From: an uncultured Christensenellaceae bacterium
GTDB lineage: Bacteria > Bacillota > Clostridia > Christensenellales > UBA3700
Assembly (NCBI GenBank): GCA_944376205.1
Contig: CALWBV010000002.1
Location: forward strand, 1 to 64,000
Length of the DNA: 64,000 nt
Direction of reading: 5' to 3'
Below the pieces are notes generated by a model, which was not told where the DNA came from, searched no databases, and saw nothing but the letters and a program-made list of their open reading frames with translations. This document shows positions 16,340 through 26,258 of this stretch, one piece after another; position 1 is the stretch's first letter, and every line of letters starts with the position of its first letter. A program made the translations under genes and the position numbers.

Positions 16340-18607
16340 ATGAAAAAAAATAATAAACCTAAAAAATCTTTATCAAAACTTACCTGCGCATTTCTCGCAT
16401 TTACTCTGACTTTAGTATTACTCGTCAGCGTAGGTACGTTATGTTTTTTCGGAGTTCTCTATCTGGGCGGAGAAAATCCTGACATTGATATTTTAGAGAA
16501 TTCGACTTCTATCATCGGATTTTATGACGAAGAGGACAAACCTGTCGGAAATAGCGATGAAAACGATTATGCCGAAATATCGCAAATTCCTTCTCTTTTG
16601 CGCAACGCTTTTGTTGCAGTAGAAGACAAAAGGTTTTATTCGCATCACGGCATAGACTATAAAAGAATATTCGGCGCCGTATGGAACAATATGAAAGGCA
16701 ACCGAACTCAAGGCGCATCGACCATCACTCAACAACTTGTAAAAAACGTTTATCTTTCCAGCGAACAGACTTTTGACAGAAAGTTAAAAGAAATGCAACT
16801 TGCCATAAAACTCGAGAAGCAATTATCCAAAGAAGAGATATTGGAAAAATACCTCAATATGCTTTATTTCGGCAGCGGTGAATACGGCGTTAAAAACGCA
16901 AGCAAAAGATTTTTCGACAAACAACTCAATGCTCTGAATCCCTTGGAATGCGCTATGCTCGCAGGCATTGTAAAGAGTCCGACAAAATATAATCCAATAA
17001 ATTATTATGACAATTCAATCGAAAGGGCAAAGCTTGTTCTTCGACTAATGTATGAACAAGGATACGTTAGCGAAGAAGACTATTTTAAGTACAAAAATCA
17101 AGATATTACTATAAAAAACGCTTTAATTGAGAATAATATAGAAGATATTTATCTAAAAAATGCTATTCACGAAGCATGCAATATTCTCGGTTGCGATGAA
17201 GTTTCAATACGGAAAAGCGGAAATAAAATATTTACTTTTTATTCTCCGTCAGCTCAAAAAGCTCTCTGCTCCACAGTTTCAGACAGCGCATATTATCAAG
17301 ACGACAACATCAATTCACTTGCAATTGTTTGCGACAATTATTCAAGAGGTATCCGAGCCTTGTCTTGCAGATTCGATATAGATATATACGATTATAACAG
17401 ACAAGTTGGCTCAACGATAAAACCTCTCGCTTGTTATGCACCCGCACTCGATCAGGGATTGATTTCTCCTCTGTCAAAGACGCTGGACGAACCCGCATCT
17501 TTCGGAGAATATTCTCCTTCAAATTATAAAGATATATATTACGGATGGACAAGCATGCAAGACGCCGTGGCAAAATCTCTGAATATTCCCGCTGTCAAAG
17601 TAATGCAGGATCTGTCGGTATCGACGGCAAGAGACTATCTTGCGAAAATGGGAATAAATACTTCTGACGATGACAATCTTGCACTCGCATTGGGCGGAAC
17701 GACATACGGCATAAAAATGATAGACCTTTTAGGCGGATACACTACTCTGTCAAATTACGGAGCATATCGACGTCCCGGTTTTATAAGAAAGATTACCGAT
17801 GCCGAAGGAAATGTTTTATATGATTATAACACGGAAGTTCCCACAAGAGTTTTTGACGAACAAAGCGCATACCTCATGACAACTATGCTTCAGGAATGCG
17901 CCCGTACGGGAACGGGCAAAAAACTTGCCGACTGCAAATACGATATAGCATGCAAAACAGGCACCGTATCTATGAGCGATAAAAATTTCAACAGCGATAT
18001 CTACACAATGAGCTACACTTCGTCTGACACTTTCCTGTTCTGGCAAGGAGGCTCTAGTATGAGTGCCGACAATACAGGCGGCGGAGTGACTGCACTTATG
18101 ACAAAAAACTTCCTCGGCAAATATTATGCCGACATAACGCCTATTGATTTCGCTATTCCTCAAGGAATATCCAGAATATCCATCGATAAATATTCATACG
18201 ATAATCTCAATGAAATCGTATTGGCAAGCAATAATGCACCCGACTATGCGGTAATAAAAACTTACGCTTCCGACAAGTGCATGCCTAAATCAAAAGACTT
18301 GACATACGACAGAATTACGATAGACAATCTGGAGATTAAAGAAAATAGCGGAGATGTATCCATAACTTTTGAATACAATCCCCGACTTAATTACAAAATA
18401 TATAAAAGGACTTTCTCCGAAGGAGAACATCTTTTGTATGATTTGCACGATAAAACAGGTCAAGCTTCTTTTACCGTCAAAACCGATTCTTTATTAGGCA
18501 CTAAAATCACACTGTTGCCGTACTACGTCGATGACGACGGCAAAGAAATAATAGGCACTCCTAGCAAATATTACAGCGGATTTTTAGCGCGAAAAATCTT
18601 GCAATAA
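16340..18607 (+). CDS. Class A penicillin-binding protein
   Basis: Bifunctional peptidoglycan synthase of 755 aa. An N-terminal membrane anchor (~15-42) precedes a GT51 glycosyltransferase domain (EDKRFYSHHGID, GASTITQQLVKN), then a transpeptidase domain with the SxxK serine in GSTIKPL, SLN as the second motif and KTGT as the third. A C-terminal domain of ~130 residues follows. No Shine-Dalgarno is visible. It is transcribed divergently from miaB, and its stop lies two bases from that of thiI, with no terminator between. Confidence 0.9.
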   Translation: MKKNNKPKKSLSKLTCAFLAFTLTLVLLVSVGTLCFFGVLYLGGENPDIDILENSTSIIGFYDEEDKPVGNSDENDYAEISQIPSLLRNAFVAVEDKRFYSHHGIDYKRIFGAVWNNMKGNRTQGASTITQQLVKNVYLSSEQTFDRKLKEMQLAIKLEKQLSKEEILEKYLNMLYFGSGEYGVKNASKRFFDKQLNALNPLECAMLAGIVKSPTKYNPINYYDNSIERAKLVLRLMYEQGYVSEEDYFKYKNQDITIKNALIENNIEDIYLKNAIHEACNILGCDEVSIRKSGNKIFTFYSPSAQKALCSTVSDSAYYQDDNINSLAIVCDNYSRGIRALSCRFDIDIYDYNRQVGSTIKPLACYAPALDQGLISPLSKTLDEPASFGEYSPSNYKDIYYGWTSMQDAVAKSLNIPAVKVMQDLSVSTARDYLAKMGINTSDDDNLALALGGTTYGIKMIDLLGGYTTLSNYGAYRRPGFIRKITDAEGNVLYDYNTEVPTRVFDEQSAYLMTTMLQECARTGTGKKLADCKYDIACKTGTVSMSDKNFNSDIYTMSYTSSDTFLFWQGGSSMSADNTGGGVTALMTKNFLGKYYADITPIDFAIPQGISRISIDKYSYDNLNEIVLASNNAPDYAVIKTYASDKCMPKSKDLTYDRITIDNLEIKENSGDVSITFEYNPRLNYKIYKRTFSEGEHLLYDLHDKTGQASFTVKTDSLLGTKITLLPYYVDDDGKEIIGTPSKYYSGFLARKILQ

Positions 18608-18608
18608 A

Positions 18609-19784
18609 TCAAGCTTCGGGAGTAATTGTCATTACTTCCACGCTATCAACGGCCTCTTCGATCATTTTTTCGAGATTGACTATTTTTGCCTGCTCCTTCT
18701 TTGCAACCTCGAGAGAAGGTTTGATTACAGGATTTTTAGGCAAGAATACAGTACAGCAATCCTCATAAGGCAATTGCGATATATCGTAAGTATCTATTGC
18801 AGTTGCCGTATCCATAATTTCATATTTATCCATTCCGATAAGCGGACGGAAAACAGGCAAAAGTTTTACGGCTTCGTTGGTTACCGTTATGCTCTGCGTT
18901 GTCTGACTAGCGACTTGTCCGAGGCTTTCTCCTGTTATCAATGCGACGCAACCGTTTTTGTTGGCGAGTTTTTCTGCAATCTCAACCATTATTCTTCTCA
19001 TAATGGTGATCATAAAATCTTCTCTGCAATATTCGTGAATCGCCTGCTGAATTTCTGTGAATCTCACTATAAAAAGTTTGATATTTCCGCAGTATTCCGT
19101 CAGTTTTCCTGCCAAATCTATGACTTTTTGCTGCGCCAACTCGCTTGTATGAGGATAACTGTGGAAATGTACGGCATAAATCTCCATACCTCGTCTTGCC
19201 ATTCTGTATCCTGCCACAGGACTGTCGAAGCCTCCGCTCAACAAAAGCAATCCTCTTCCTGCGCTACCGACAGGCATACCTTGCGCACAATCGATTTTAT
19301 CTCTGAAAAGATACGAATAACCGCTTTCTCTTATGTCCACGAAAATTTCACTTTGAGGATAATACAAATCAACGCTCAAAGCCTTATTTTTGGACAATAT
19401 ATATCCTCCCAACATTGCACCGATCTGCGGACTTGTCATATCGAGACTCTTATCCGCTCTTTTTACGCTGACTCTGAACGTTCCTTCGGAAGGCATATAT
19501 CCAAGTATTGCTTTTTTGAGATTCTCATAGTCGGTTTTGACTTTCGTTGCCACGGACAGCGAATGAAGGCCGAATACCTTTGTAAGTCTTTCTATTATCC
19601 CGTCCTGCAATATCTCATCGTAATCTTCGATATAATATCTGTTTTGTGTACGGATAAATTTATATTCAAATCCCGTAAGAGCCGTTTTGATATTGTCAAT
19701 AAGACGTCTTTCGAAAATGTTTTTATTTTTTCCTTTAAGGAAAATTTCGCCGTATCTCAATAAAATTACTTTCTTTTCTTCCAT
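18609..19784 (-). CDS. thiI: tRNA 4-thiouridine synthase
   Basis: Uses ATP and persulfide sulfur to make s4U8 in tRNA and contributes sulfur to thiamine. The 391 aa protein has an N-terminal ferredoxin-like/THUMP region and the PP-loop LLSGGFDSPVAGYRM. It lacks the C-terminal rhodanese domain, as usual in Firmicutes, where a dedicated cysteine desulfurase is encoded next door; here that gene ends eleven bases upstream. GAGGT precedes the ATG. Confidence 0.93.
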   Translation of the reverse strand: MEEKKVILLRYGEIFLKGKNKNIFERRLIDNIKTALTGFEYKFIRTQNRYYIEDYDEILQDGIIERLTKVFGLHSLSVATKVKTDYENLKKAILGYMPSEGTFRVSVKRADKSLDMTSPQIGAMLGGYILSKNKALSVDLYYPQSEIFVDIRESGYSYLFRDKIDCAQGMPVGSAGRGLLLLSGGFDSPVAGYRMARRGMEIYAVHFHSYPHTSELAQQKVIDLAGKLTEYCGNIKLFIVRFTEIQQAIHEYCREDFMITIMRRIMVEIAEKLANKNGCVALITGESLGQVASQTTQSITVTNEAVKLLPVFRPLIGMDKYEIMDTATAIDTYDISQLPYEDCCTVFLPKNPVIKPSLEVAKKEQAKIVNLEKMIEEAVDSVEVMTITPEA

Positions 19785-19795
19785 ACCTACCTCGT

Positions 19796-20977
19796 TTATC
19801 TCAATTTAAGACGCGATAATATACAATCGTTTTTATCAGACTTATTCTGATATTTTATCAGTTCGCTCACACTGTCTTTAAGCGCAGTTATAAAACAATC
19901 AACATCCTCTTTTGTATTTTTCTCGTTGAAACTTACTCTTATCATACCCTGTGCATAATCGTCATTTATTCCCAACGCCGCAGGTATGCGTTTTGTAGAT
20001 TTTTGAGAGTTACAAGCCGATCCGGTACCGACAATTACGCATTTGTCTTCAAGACAATGAACAAGCACTTCACCTCTTACGCTGTTGAGTGCAAAAGAAA
20101 AGACGTATGGTGAAGAATTTTTGAGATCGGTATTGATTTTTATATTCTCAAAAGCACTATTCAGCGAATCGTAGAGGTAATCTCTCAATTCTTTTACTTT
20201 TGTATAATTTGCGGCAATATTGGCAAAGTTCTTTTCCACCACATAGCCCAAAGCCATAATCGAAGGCAAATTTTCCGTAGCCGAACGGACATTGTTTTCC
20301 TGACCGCCTCCGAATATAAAGGTCTTAAGATACAAGCCGCTCCTGCAATAAAGTGCACCTATTCCCTTGGGGGCGTGTATTTTATGTCCGCTTATACTGT
20401 ATAAATCAACCTCGAGAGACTTAAGATTAACGGGAATTTTGCCGTATGCCTGTACTCCGTCGGAATGGAAAACCGCCCTCGGAGCTTTTGCTTTAACCAT
20501 TTTTGAAATGGCAGCCAAATCGTTAAGCGCACCCGTTTCGTTGCAAACATGCATGATTGACACCAAAACAACCGTATTGTCAAGGAGTTTTTCAAGTTGA
20601 GTCAAATCAGTCCTGCCGCAAGAATCGCAAGGCGCAAAAACCACGTCATATCCTCTCACTTTCAATTCAAGCGCAGTATTGTAAATTGCACTGTGTTCGC
20701 TCGATCCTACTATGATTTTACCGTTTTTTGCTCTTATCGAACACATTAAGGCAATATTGTCAGCCTCGCTTCCCGAAGCCGTAAAAATAATCTCTTCGCC
20801 TTTTACTCCGAGAGATTTCGCTATGACGTTTCGTGCGCGTTTTATAGAATTAGCGCTTTCCATAGCCTTTCTGTATAATGCCGACGGATTGTAAAACTTG
20901 TCGATATTATACTCCTTTATTATGTCAAAACATTTTTCGTCAAGTGCAGTGGTTGCCGCATTGTCAAGATAAATCAT
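19796..20977 (-). CDS. Cysteine desulfurase partner of ThiI
   Basis: A 393 aa PLP enzyme of the NifS/IscS family that removes sulfur from cysteine. The PLP lysine is in SGHKIHAPKGIGALY and the persulfide cysteine in GTGSACNSQKS. Position directly before thiI points to a NifZ-type donor for tRNA thiolation rather than general Fe-S assembly. Its ATG overlaps the stop of the upstream membrane protein by four bases. Confidence 0.9.
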   Translation of the reverse strand: MIYLDNAATTALDEKCFDIIKEYNIDKFYNPSALYRKAMESANSIKRARNVIAKSLGVKGEEIIFTASGSEADNIALMCSIRAKNGKIIVGSSEHSAIYNTALELKVRGYDVVFAPCDSCGRTDLTQLEKLLDNTVVLVSIMHVCNETGALNDLAAISKMVKAKAPRAVFHSDGVQAYGKIPVNLKSLEVDLYSISGHKIHAPKGIGALYCRSGLYLKTFIFGGGQENNVRSATENLPSIMALGYVVEKNFANIAANYTKVKELRDYLYDSLNSAFENIKINTDLKNSSPYVFSFALNSVRGEVLVHCLEDKCVIVGTGSACNSQKSTKRIPAALGINDDYAQGMIRVSFNEKNTKEDVDCFITALKDSVSELIKYQNKSDKNDCILSRLKLR

Positions 20978-21453
20978 CGCTTTTCCTCTGTTTTTGCGTA
21001 CAGATAATCATCAAGATTAATCAGATATTTTTTACCCGATAATTCTAGCACATATATCGCATACGGGCAAGTATTAACGCATAATGTAACGGTATTTTTA
21101 TCCGCAGATAAAGTTTTCATCTCGCTTGAGTTGCCTTCAAAAGCTTTTAGCGAAACTCCTCCTGCATTCGTTTTTACTATTTCGCATTTTTTAAGCGGAT
21201 AAATCTTATAAATTGAAAAGTTATCGTCATCAATTTGATATTTTATTTTATAAGTCAAAAAAGTTGCACCGCATTGAACAGCCAAAACAGCCAGCATTAT
21301 TACCGCACAGATTGCAATATCGGCATATCTTTTCGATGACAGCGCTCCGACTATTCCGGCAATAGCTACTAAATCCGCTATAAGACATAATGCAAGAACG
21401 ATTATCTTAAGCACACCGTATTTATTCTGACTTACTTCTATAGAATATCTCAT
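20974..21453 (-). CDS. Small membrane protein with two helices
   Basis: A 159 aa protein with two hydrophobic helices (~15-40 and 46-68) followed by a soluble beta-rich domain reminiscent of bacterial PH-like domains. Several cysteines occur in CVNTCPYAIY. No family is recognised with certainty. It lies between mutS2 and the cysteine desulfurase and is coupled to the latter by an ATGA overlap. Confidence 0.7.
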   Translation of the reverse strand: MRYSIEVSQNKYGVLKIIVLALCLIADLVAIAGIVGALSSKRYADIAICAVIMLAVLAVQCGATFLTYKIKYQIDDDNFSIYKIYPLKKCEIVKTNAGGVSLKAFEGNSSEMKTLSADKNTVTLCVNTCPYAIYVLELSGKKYLINLDDYLYAKTEEKR

Positions 21454-21459
21454 ATTTGC

Positions 21460-23829
21460 CTACTTAAGCGTAACTATTGTTACGCCGCTTTCGCCCTCTC
21501 CGTATTTTCCCTGTCTGAAAGAATCGACGTAAGGACTTTGTTTAAGATAATTCTGTACGGCTTTTCGCAATATCCCCGTACCTTTTCCGTGAACTACCCT
21601 TATTTCCGTACAATTATGCAAAAGCGCCTCGCTCATGTAATTGTCGAGATTATAAAGCGCCTCATCCACTCTCTGACCGATGAGATTGATTTCAAAGGAA
21701 AAAGGTTTGTTTGAAAACTCCTTTGTTACGGTAACTTTCGCTTGTTCTTTAGGTTTTTCGCAAAGAATACGTTTGCAGTCTTTGAGTTTTATGTTGGACG
21801 TCATAATTCCGACTCTGACCTGACATTCTTGCTTCTTTTCGTTTACAGATACAACTTCGCCTATACAATCCAACGACTGAATATATACGTTGTCTCCTTT
21901 GCATATCTTTCCTGCAATTTCTTTGTGCGAACTTGCAGGCTTATCGGCAAAAATTTCGATATCCTTTAGTTTACTCTTGAGTTTTCTAGCCTCGAAAAGC
22001 GCTTGTTCGTCACCTTTTTTTACAAGTTCTTTCAACTCATCGACTATCTCTTCCGCTTCGTCTATATAATCTCCCAGCAATTCTTTTGCCGATTTTCTCA
22101 TTTTTTCTTCAAGTTTTTGTTTTTGAATATTGAGTTCGTTTTGAGTTTTTTTGACTTCGTCAAGCGCATTTTTCGCCTCTAAATAGTCGGCTTTAGTTAA
22201 TTCTTCGTATTCTTTTGCTTGTCTTCTCGCTCTTTCTGCACCTTTGATGATATTGTCAAAAGCGACCTTTTCCTGCGAAAGTCTTCCTCTGGCGTCTTCG
22301 ACTATCTCCTTCTTAAGCCCCAATACAGTGGCGATTTCCAATGCGTTTGACGACGACGTGTGCCCCATAATGAGTTTATAAGTCGGCGCAAATGTAATAG
22401 GATCGAAATCCATACCCGCCGTAGCTATATCGTTATGCACGAACGAATATTCTTTGAGTTCGTTGTAGTGCGTACTTGTAACAGTCTTACACCCCTTACT
22501 CTTAAAGTATTCGATAAGACTTATTGCGAGAGCGCTGCCTTCGGCAGGATCTGTTCCTCCGCCAAGCTCATCGAGAAGCAAGAGACAATTTTTGCTTACG
22601 TGATTGCATATATAAATCAAATTGGTCATATGCGAAGAAAAAGTCGACAGACTCTGTTCGATATTCTGTTCGTCTCCTATATCGCAAAATACATTGTCAA
22701 AAACCGCAATTTCGCTTTCAGGATCGCAAGGCGGGAAAATACCGCTCGCCGCCATAAGGGAAAGAATGCCTACAAGCTTAAGACAAACCGTTTTACCGCC
22801 CGTATTAGGTCCCGTAATCAGCAAAGTATTATAGTCGCCTCCTACGCTAATTGACACGGGTACGACTTTTTGCTTATCTATAAGCGGATGTCTTCCTGCG
22901 ATTATGTTTACATAACCGTCTTTGTTTACTTTTACTTTCGCACCTTTGATCTCCTGCGCATATCTTGCTTTTGCAAAAATGCCGTCAAGTTTTGCTACGG
23001 TATCGTATGATTCTTTGAGCCTATCGCATTCGTAAGCTATTTTTTGAGAGAAAAACGTAAGAATACGTTCGATTTCATTATTTTCTTCTGCCACAAGCGT
23101 ACGTAATTCGTTGTTCATCTCTACGATTGCCATAGGCTCGACGTAAACCGTTGCACCGGAAGCGGACTGATCGTGAACAAGTCCTTTAATTTGACGGGAA
23201 TATTCGCTTTTCAGAGGAATAACATATCTGTTATTACGCATTGTGATGAGCGAATCCTGCAAATAATTGCTGTAATCAGATGAAGTAATATAAGACATGA
23301 GCTTCTGTCTTATTCTGTCATTACAGTTTTTTATGCTTTGTCTGACAGATCTTAACGCAGGCGAAGCGTTATCGCTTATTTCATTTTCGCCTAAAATACT
23401 TTCGTAAATGTTTTTTTCAAGTTCTGTGTCGATAAAAAGCGTAGAAGCCAGCGCTTTAATATCACCGAGATTATCGTCGTTTACCTCATTGATATTGTTG
23501 TATATTACCCTTGCTGTCTTCAGAATCCTTCCGATTTTGAGGATATCTCCCGCCGAAAGAACGGCATGTTTTTCAGCCGCAGCAAGTATATCTTCAACCT
23601 CGTCTACCGAAAATGACGGCGATACGCAAAATTCAAACATTATTCTGTATGCCTGATGAGTAAGATCTAGAAGATATTGCGTTTCACCTAAATCGAGAGA
23701 AGGTCTCAATTCCGTAATATATTCTCTGGCATGACTAGACGAAGCATAGTTTGCGACTGCTCCTAGTATTTTGTCGTATTCGAGAACCTTCAAGCTCTTT
23801 CTGTTTATAAAGTTATATTTATTTGCCAT
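21460..23829 (-). CDS. mutS2: MutS2 (ribosome rescue / recombination suppressor)
   Basis: A 789 aa MutS2. It lacks the mismatch-binding domain, has the ATPase core (Walker A GPNTGGKT, Walker B LLLLDELGGGTDPAEG), a coiled coil (~510-630) and a C-terminal Smr domain with VVHGKGTGILR. Family members act on stalled or collided ribosomes, or on recombination intermediates. No strong ribosome binding site precedes the ATG. Confidence 0.95.
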   Translation of the reverse strand: MANKYNFINRKSLKVLEYDKILGAVANYASSSHAREYITELRPSLDLGETQYLLDLTHQAYRIMFEFCVSPSFSVDEVEDILAAAEKHAVLSAGDILKIGRILKTARVIYNNINEVNDDNLGDIKALASTLFIDTELEKNIYESILGENEISDNASPALRSVRQSIKNCNDRIRQKLMSYITSSDYSNYLQDSLITMRNNRYVIPLKSEYSRQIKGLVHDQSASGATVYVEPMAIVEMNNELRTLVAEENNEIERILTFFSQKIAYECDRLKESYDTVAKLDGIFAKARYAQEIKGAKVKVNKDGYVNIIAGRHPLIDKQKVVPVSISVGGDYNTLLITGPNTGGKTVCLKLVGILSLMAASGIFPPCDPESEIAVFDNVFCDIGDEQNIEQSLSTFSSHMTNLIYICNHVSKNCLLLLDELGGGTDPAEGSALAISLIEYFKSKGCKTVTSTHYNELKEYSFVHNDIATAGMDFDPITFAPTYKLIMGHTSSSNALEIATVLGLKKEIVEDARGRLSQEKVAFDNIIKGAERARRQAKEYEELTKADYLEAKNALDEVKKTQNELNIQKQKLEEKMRKSAKELLGDYIDEAEEIVDELKELVKKGDEQALFEARKLKSKLKDIEIFADKPASSHKEIAGKICKGDNVYIQSLDCIGEVVSVNEKKQECQVRVGIMTSNIKLKDCKRILCEKPKEQAKVTVTKEFSNKPFSFEINLIGQRVDEALYNLDNYMSEALLHNCTEIRVVHGKGTGILRKAVQNYLKQSPYVDSFRQGKYGEGESGVTIVTLK

Positions 23830-23884
23830 ATTTCACATATCCGTATCGAAAATTCATATTTTTTCAGATAATCTGTATCGAAAT

Positions 23885-26179
23885 TTATTTTACACCTCTG
23901 AACAGATGTCCGTATGTACTGTTCTCTTCGCTTGTTCCTGTTTTGTTTGAATATTTTGCTACGACTTCAGATACCTTATCTTTGTCACAATCTGTAAGAT
24001 TGAGATAAACATGATAATCCCAACCGCTTGTTTTGCCGATAATATCGAGCTTCTGCTGATTATAAAGGCTGAATTGGCAATAGTTGAGTTTTAGTCTCTT
24101 TATCAAATATTTACCTCTTCTATCGTAATAATAGAAATCTCCGTCATACCTGCAATCGGCACAGCTGCAACCTGTATTTACTTGCACGGGACAATGCAAA
24201 AGAGTCATGACGGGAAGCAACCCGTAAGCGTAAATTATACCGCCTTTCAACAACTCTTTTGAATTGAGTTCAACCGACATAATGTGCTCATCAAGCCCCA
24301 AAACATTTTGAATGTTGTCGTTGTAAATATTAAGACCTATTCCGCCCACAAATTTCAAACCGTATTTACGTGCAAGATATACTCCGTAAAGATTATCCGC
24401 AACAATTCCTTTATATTTTTTTGATGATTTTGACAGATAATCGTCAATATCGTCATAATCTTTACCTCTTGCTACACGTGGCAATTTTAGATAAATATCT
24501 TCTACTTTATTCTGAATTAAGTCGTTTTTTAGAATTATTTCTATAAATTGACCTATTTTAGAAGAATAATTAATCACAAGATTTATTTTATTTCCCAATT
24601 TATCGAGACAATCAAAGTTTTGAGATCCACTATCTATTTCGCACCATATCCCGCATTTCGATTTTAGTGTATCGTGAGCATAAAAGCATTCTTTTGCGGC
24701 TTTATACTCTACCCTTTGCATACGCTTTTCGTACTGCAAAAGCATATCGGATTCGAGCTTCCGGGCAAGCTCTCTTCTCAATAAATTAAGCGTAGACGAA
24801 GGTATAAAAATATCGTTTGAATCATCAATATCTATACTGCAATTTTTAATTTCAAAATTGCTTTCGCCAAATCTCAAAAGCTGCTTTTTTACACCGTCTT
24901 CGGCAGCGGCATATTTTTGAGACGACTCGACAATATCGCCTTCAACCCGAGTAACAACCTCCCCACAATAAGCCGTGAGTTTCAATCTTTCCCCCAATTT
25001 AGCTGTAAGAGATATATCAATTGTTATTTTCGGACGAATATCCGCAAATTTATCTATCTGCGTTTTATCGGACGTAACGCATATCTCGCTACCTATCGGA
25101 TATTGATTCGTCACAGCCAAATTCGCAGTATCGCCTTTAATATTAATATTATTTATACTGAATCCGCCGATTTCTTCACCGTCATAAATAACTTTAACTC
25201 CGTCACCACGATTTATACGACCATTCAGTTTTACGGTTATTTCGCCTTTTCGCACCGATATTATTTTTCCCACGCTTTCGCCGATAGTACCGTTGACTTT
25301 ATCGTACATTATACCCTTTGTGGTATCAAAATTATATCCACGAGTAAAATTACCTCTGTTATACGCACGTTTTAATGCAGATTTATCGGCTTTGAAGGTT
25401 TTATCTGCATAGAAAGCGTCAACAGCTTGCCTGTATTGCCCCACAACCTCTCCGACATAATGAGGCTGTTTGAGTCTGCCCTCTATTTTCAAGCTATCCA
25501 CTCCGACAGAAAGCAATTTCGCCAAATCCGCAATAAAACATTGATCTTTAGGAGATAAAAGGTATTTCACCTTGCGACTAAAAGACGACGAATACTTGAG
25601 TCTGCACGGCTGATTGCATCTTCCCCTGTTTCCGCTGTCTCCGCTCATCATGCTGGACATCAGACACGCGCCTGAAAAACTTACACATAAAGCTCCATGC
25701 ACGAAATACTCTATTTCCAAGGAAGTATTTTGCCTTATTTTCTTTATATCGTCAAACAGCGTCTCTCTTGCGAGCACAACTCTTGTAAATCCCAATTCTT
25801 CAAGAACTTTTGCTCCGGCAAGATTATGCACTCCTATCTGCGTACTGCCATGCAAAGGAACATTGTATTTTTTCAGTATATCAAGACAACCCAAATCCGT
25901 TACGATAAACGCATCGACTCCTGCTTTTGCAGCAATATCGACATATTGCTCAAATTCCTGTTTTTCGCCCTGTTTTACCGAAGTATTAAAAGCAACATAG
26001 ACTTTTACGCCAAACAAATGGCAATAATCAGTCCATTCTTTAATATTGTCTTTATTAAAATTATCGGCTTTTATGCGGGCATTAAACAAATCCAGTCCGA
26101 GATAGACTGCGTCGGCGCCGGAATATATCGCCGCTTTAAGTGCTTGTATTGAACCAACAGGTGCCAAAACTTCAACCAT
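23885..26179 (-). CDS. U32 family peptidase (RlhA-like)
   Basis: A 764 aa protein with an N-terminal U32 domain (LAPVGSIQALKAAIYSGAD, the signature near GNRGRCNQPCR) and a long C-terminal part resembling the DUF3656 collagenase-like extension, with a cysteine cluster GCSCADC near the end. Related proteins (RlhA) hydroxylate 23S rRNA at C2501; protease activity is unproven. The start at 26179 was chosen because an extended -10 promoter lies just upstream and no ribosome binding site exists, so it is predicted to be leaderless. Confidence 0.85.
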   Translation of the reverse strand: MVEVLAPVGSIQALKAAIYSGADAVYLGLDLFNARIKADNFNKDNIKEWTDYCHLFGVKVYVAFNTSVKQGEKQEFEQYVDIAAKAGVDAFIVTDLGCLDILKKYNVPLHGSTQIGVHNLAGAKVLEELGFTRVVLARETLFDDIKKIRQNTSLEIEYFVHGALCVSFSGACLMSSMMSGDSGNRGRCNQPCRLKYSSSFSRKVKYLLSPKDQCFIADLAKLLSVGVDSLKIEGRLKQPHYVGEVVGQYRQAVDAFYADKTFKADKSALKRAYNRGNFTRGYNFDTTKGIMYDKVNGTIGESVGKIISVRKGEITVKLNGRINRGDGVKVIYDGEEIGGFSINNINIKGDTANLAVTNQYPIGSEICVTSDKTQIDKFADIRPKITIDISLTAKLGERLKLTAYCGEVVTRVEGDIVESSQKYAAAEDGVKKQLLRFGESNFEIKNCSIDIDDSNDIFIPSSTLNLLRRELARKLESDMLLQYEKRMQRVEYKAAKECFYAHDTLKSKCGIWCEIDSGSQNFDCLDKLGNKINLVINYSSKIGQFIEIILKNDLIQNKVEDIYLKLPRVARGKDYDDIDDYLSKSSKKYKGIVADNLYGVYLARKYGLKFVGGIGLNIYNDNIQNVLGLDEHIMSVELNSKELLKGGIIYAYGLLPVMTLLHCPVQVNTGCSCADCRYDGDFYYYDRRGKYLIKRLKLNYCQFSLYNQQKLDIIGKTSGWDYHVYLNLTDCDKDKVSEVVAKYSNKTGTSEENSTYGHLFRGVK

Positions 26180-26194
26180 AGTCTTATTATAGCA
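26179..26194 (-). promoter_or_regulatory. U32 gene promoter (extended -10, leaderless)
   Basis: On the minus strand TGC-TATAAT (26194-26186), then six bases to the ATG. The TG motif compensates for a weak -35. Confidence 0.65.
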
Positions 26195-26258
26195 CATAAC
26201 GAAATTGTTTTGTAGTGTTTTGCATAACAAATTACGCCGCATAAGAATACGGTAATTT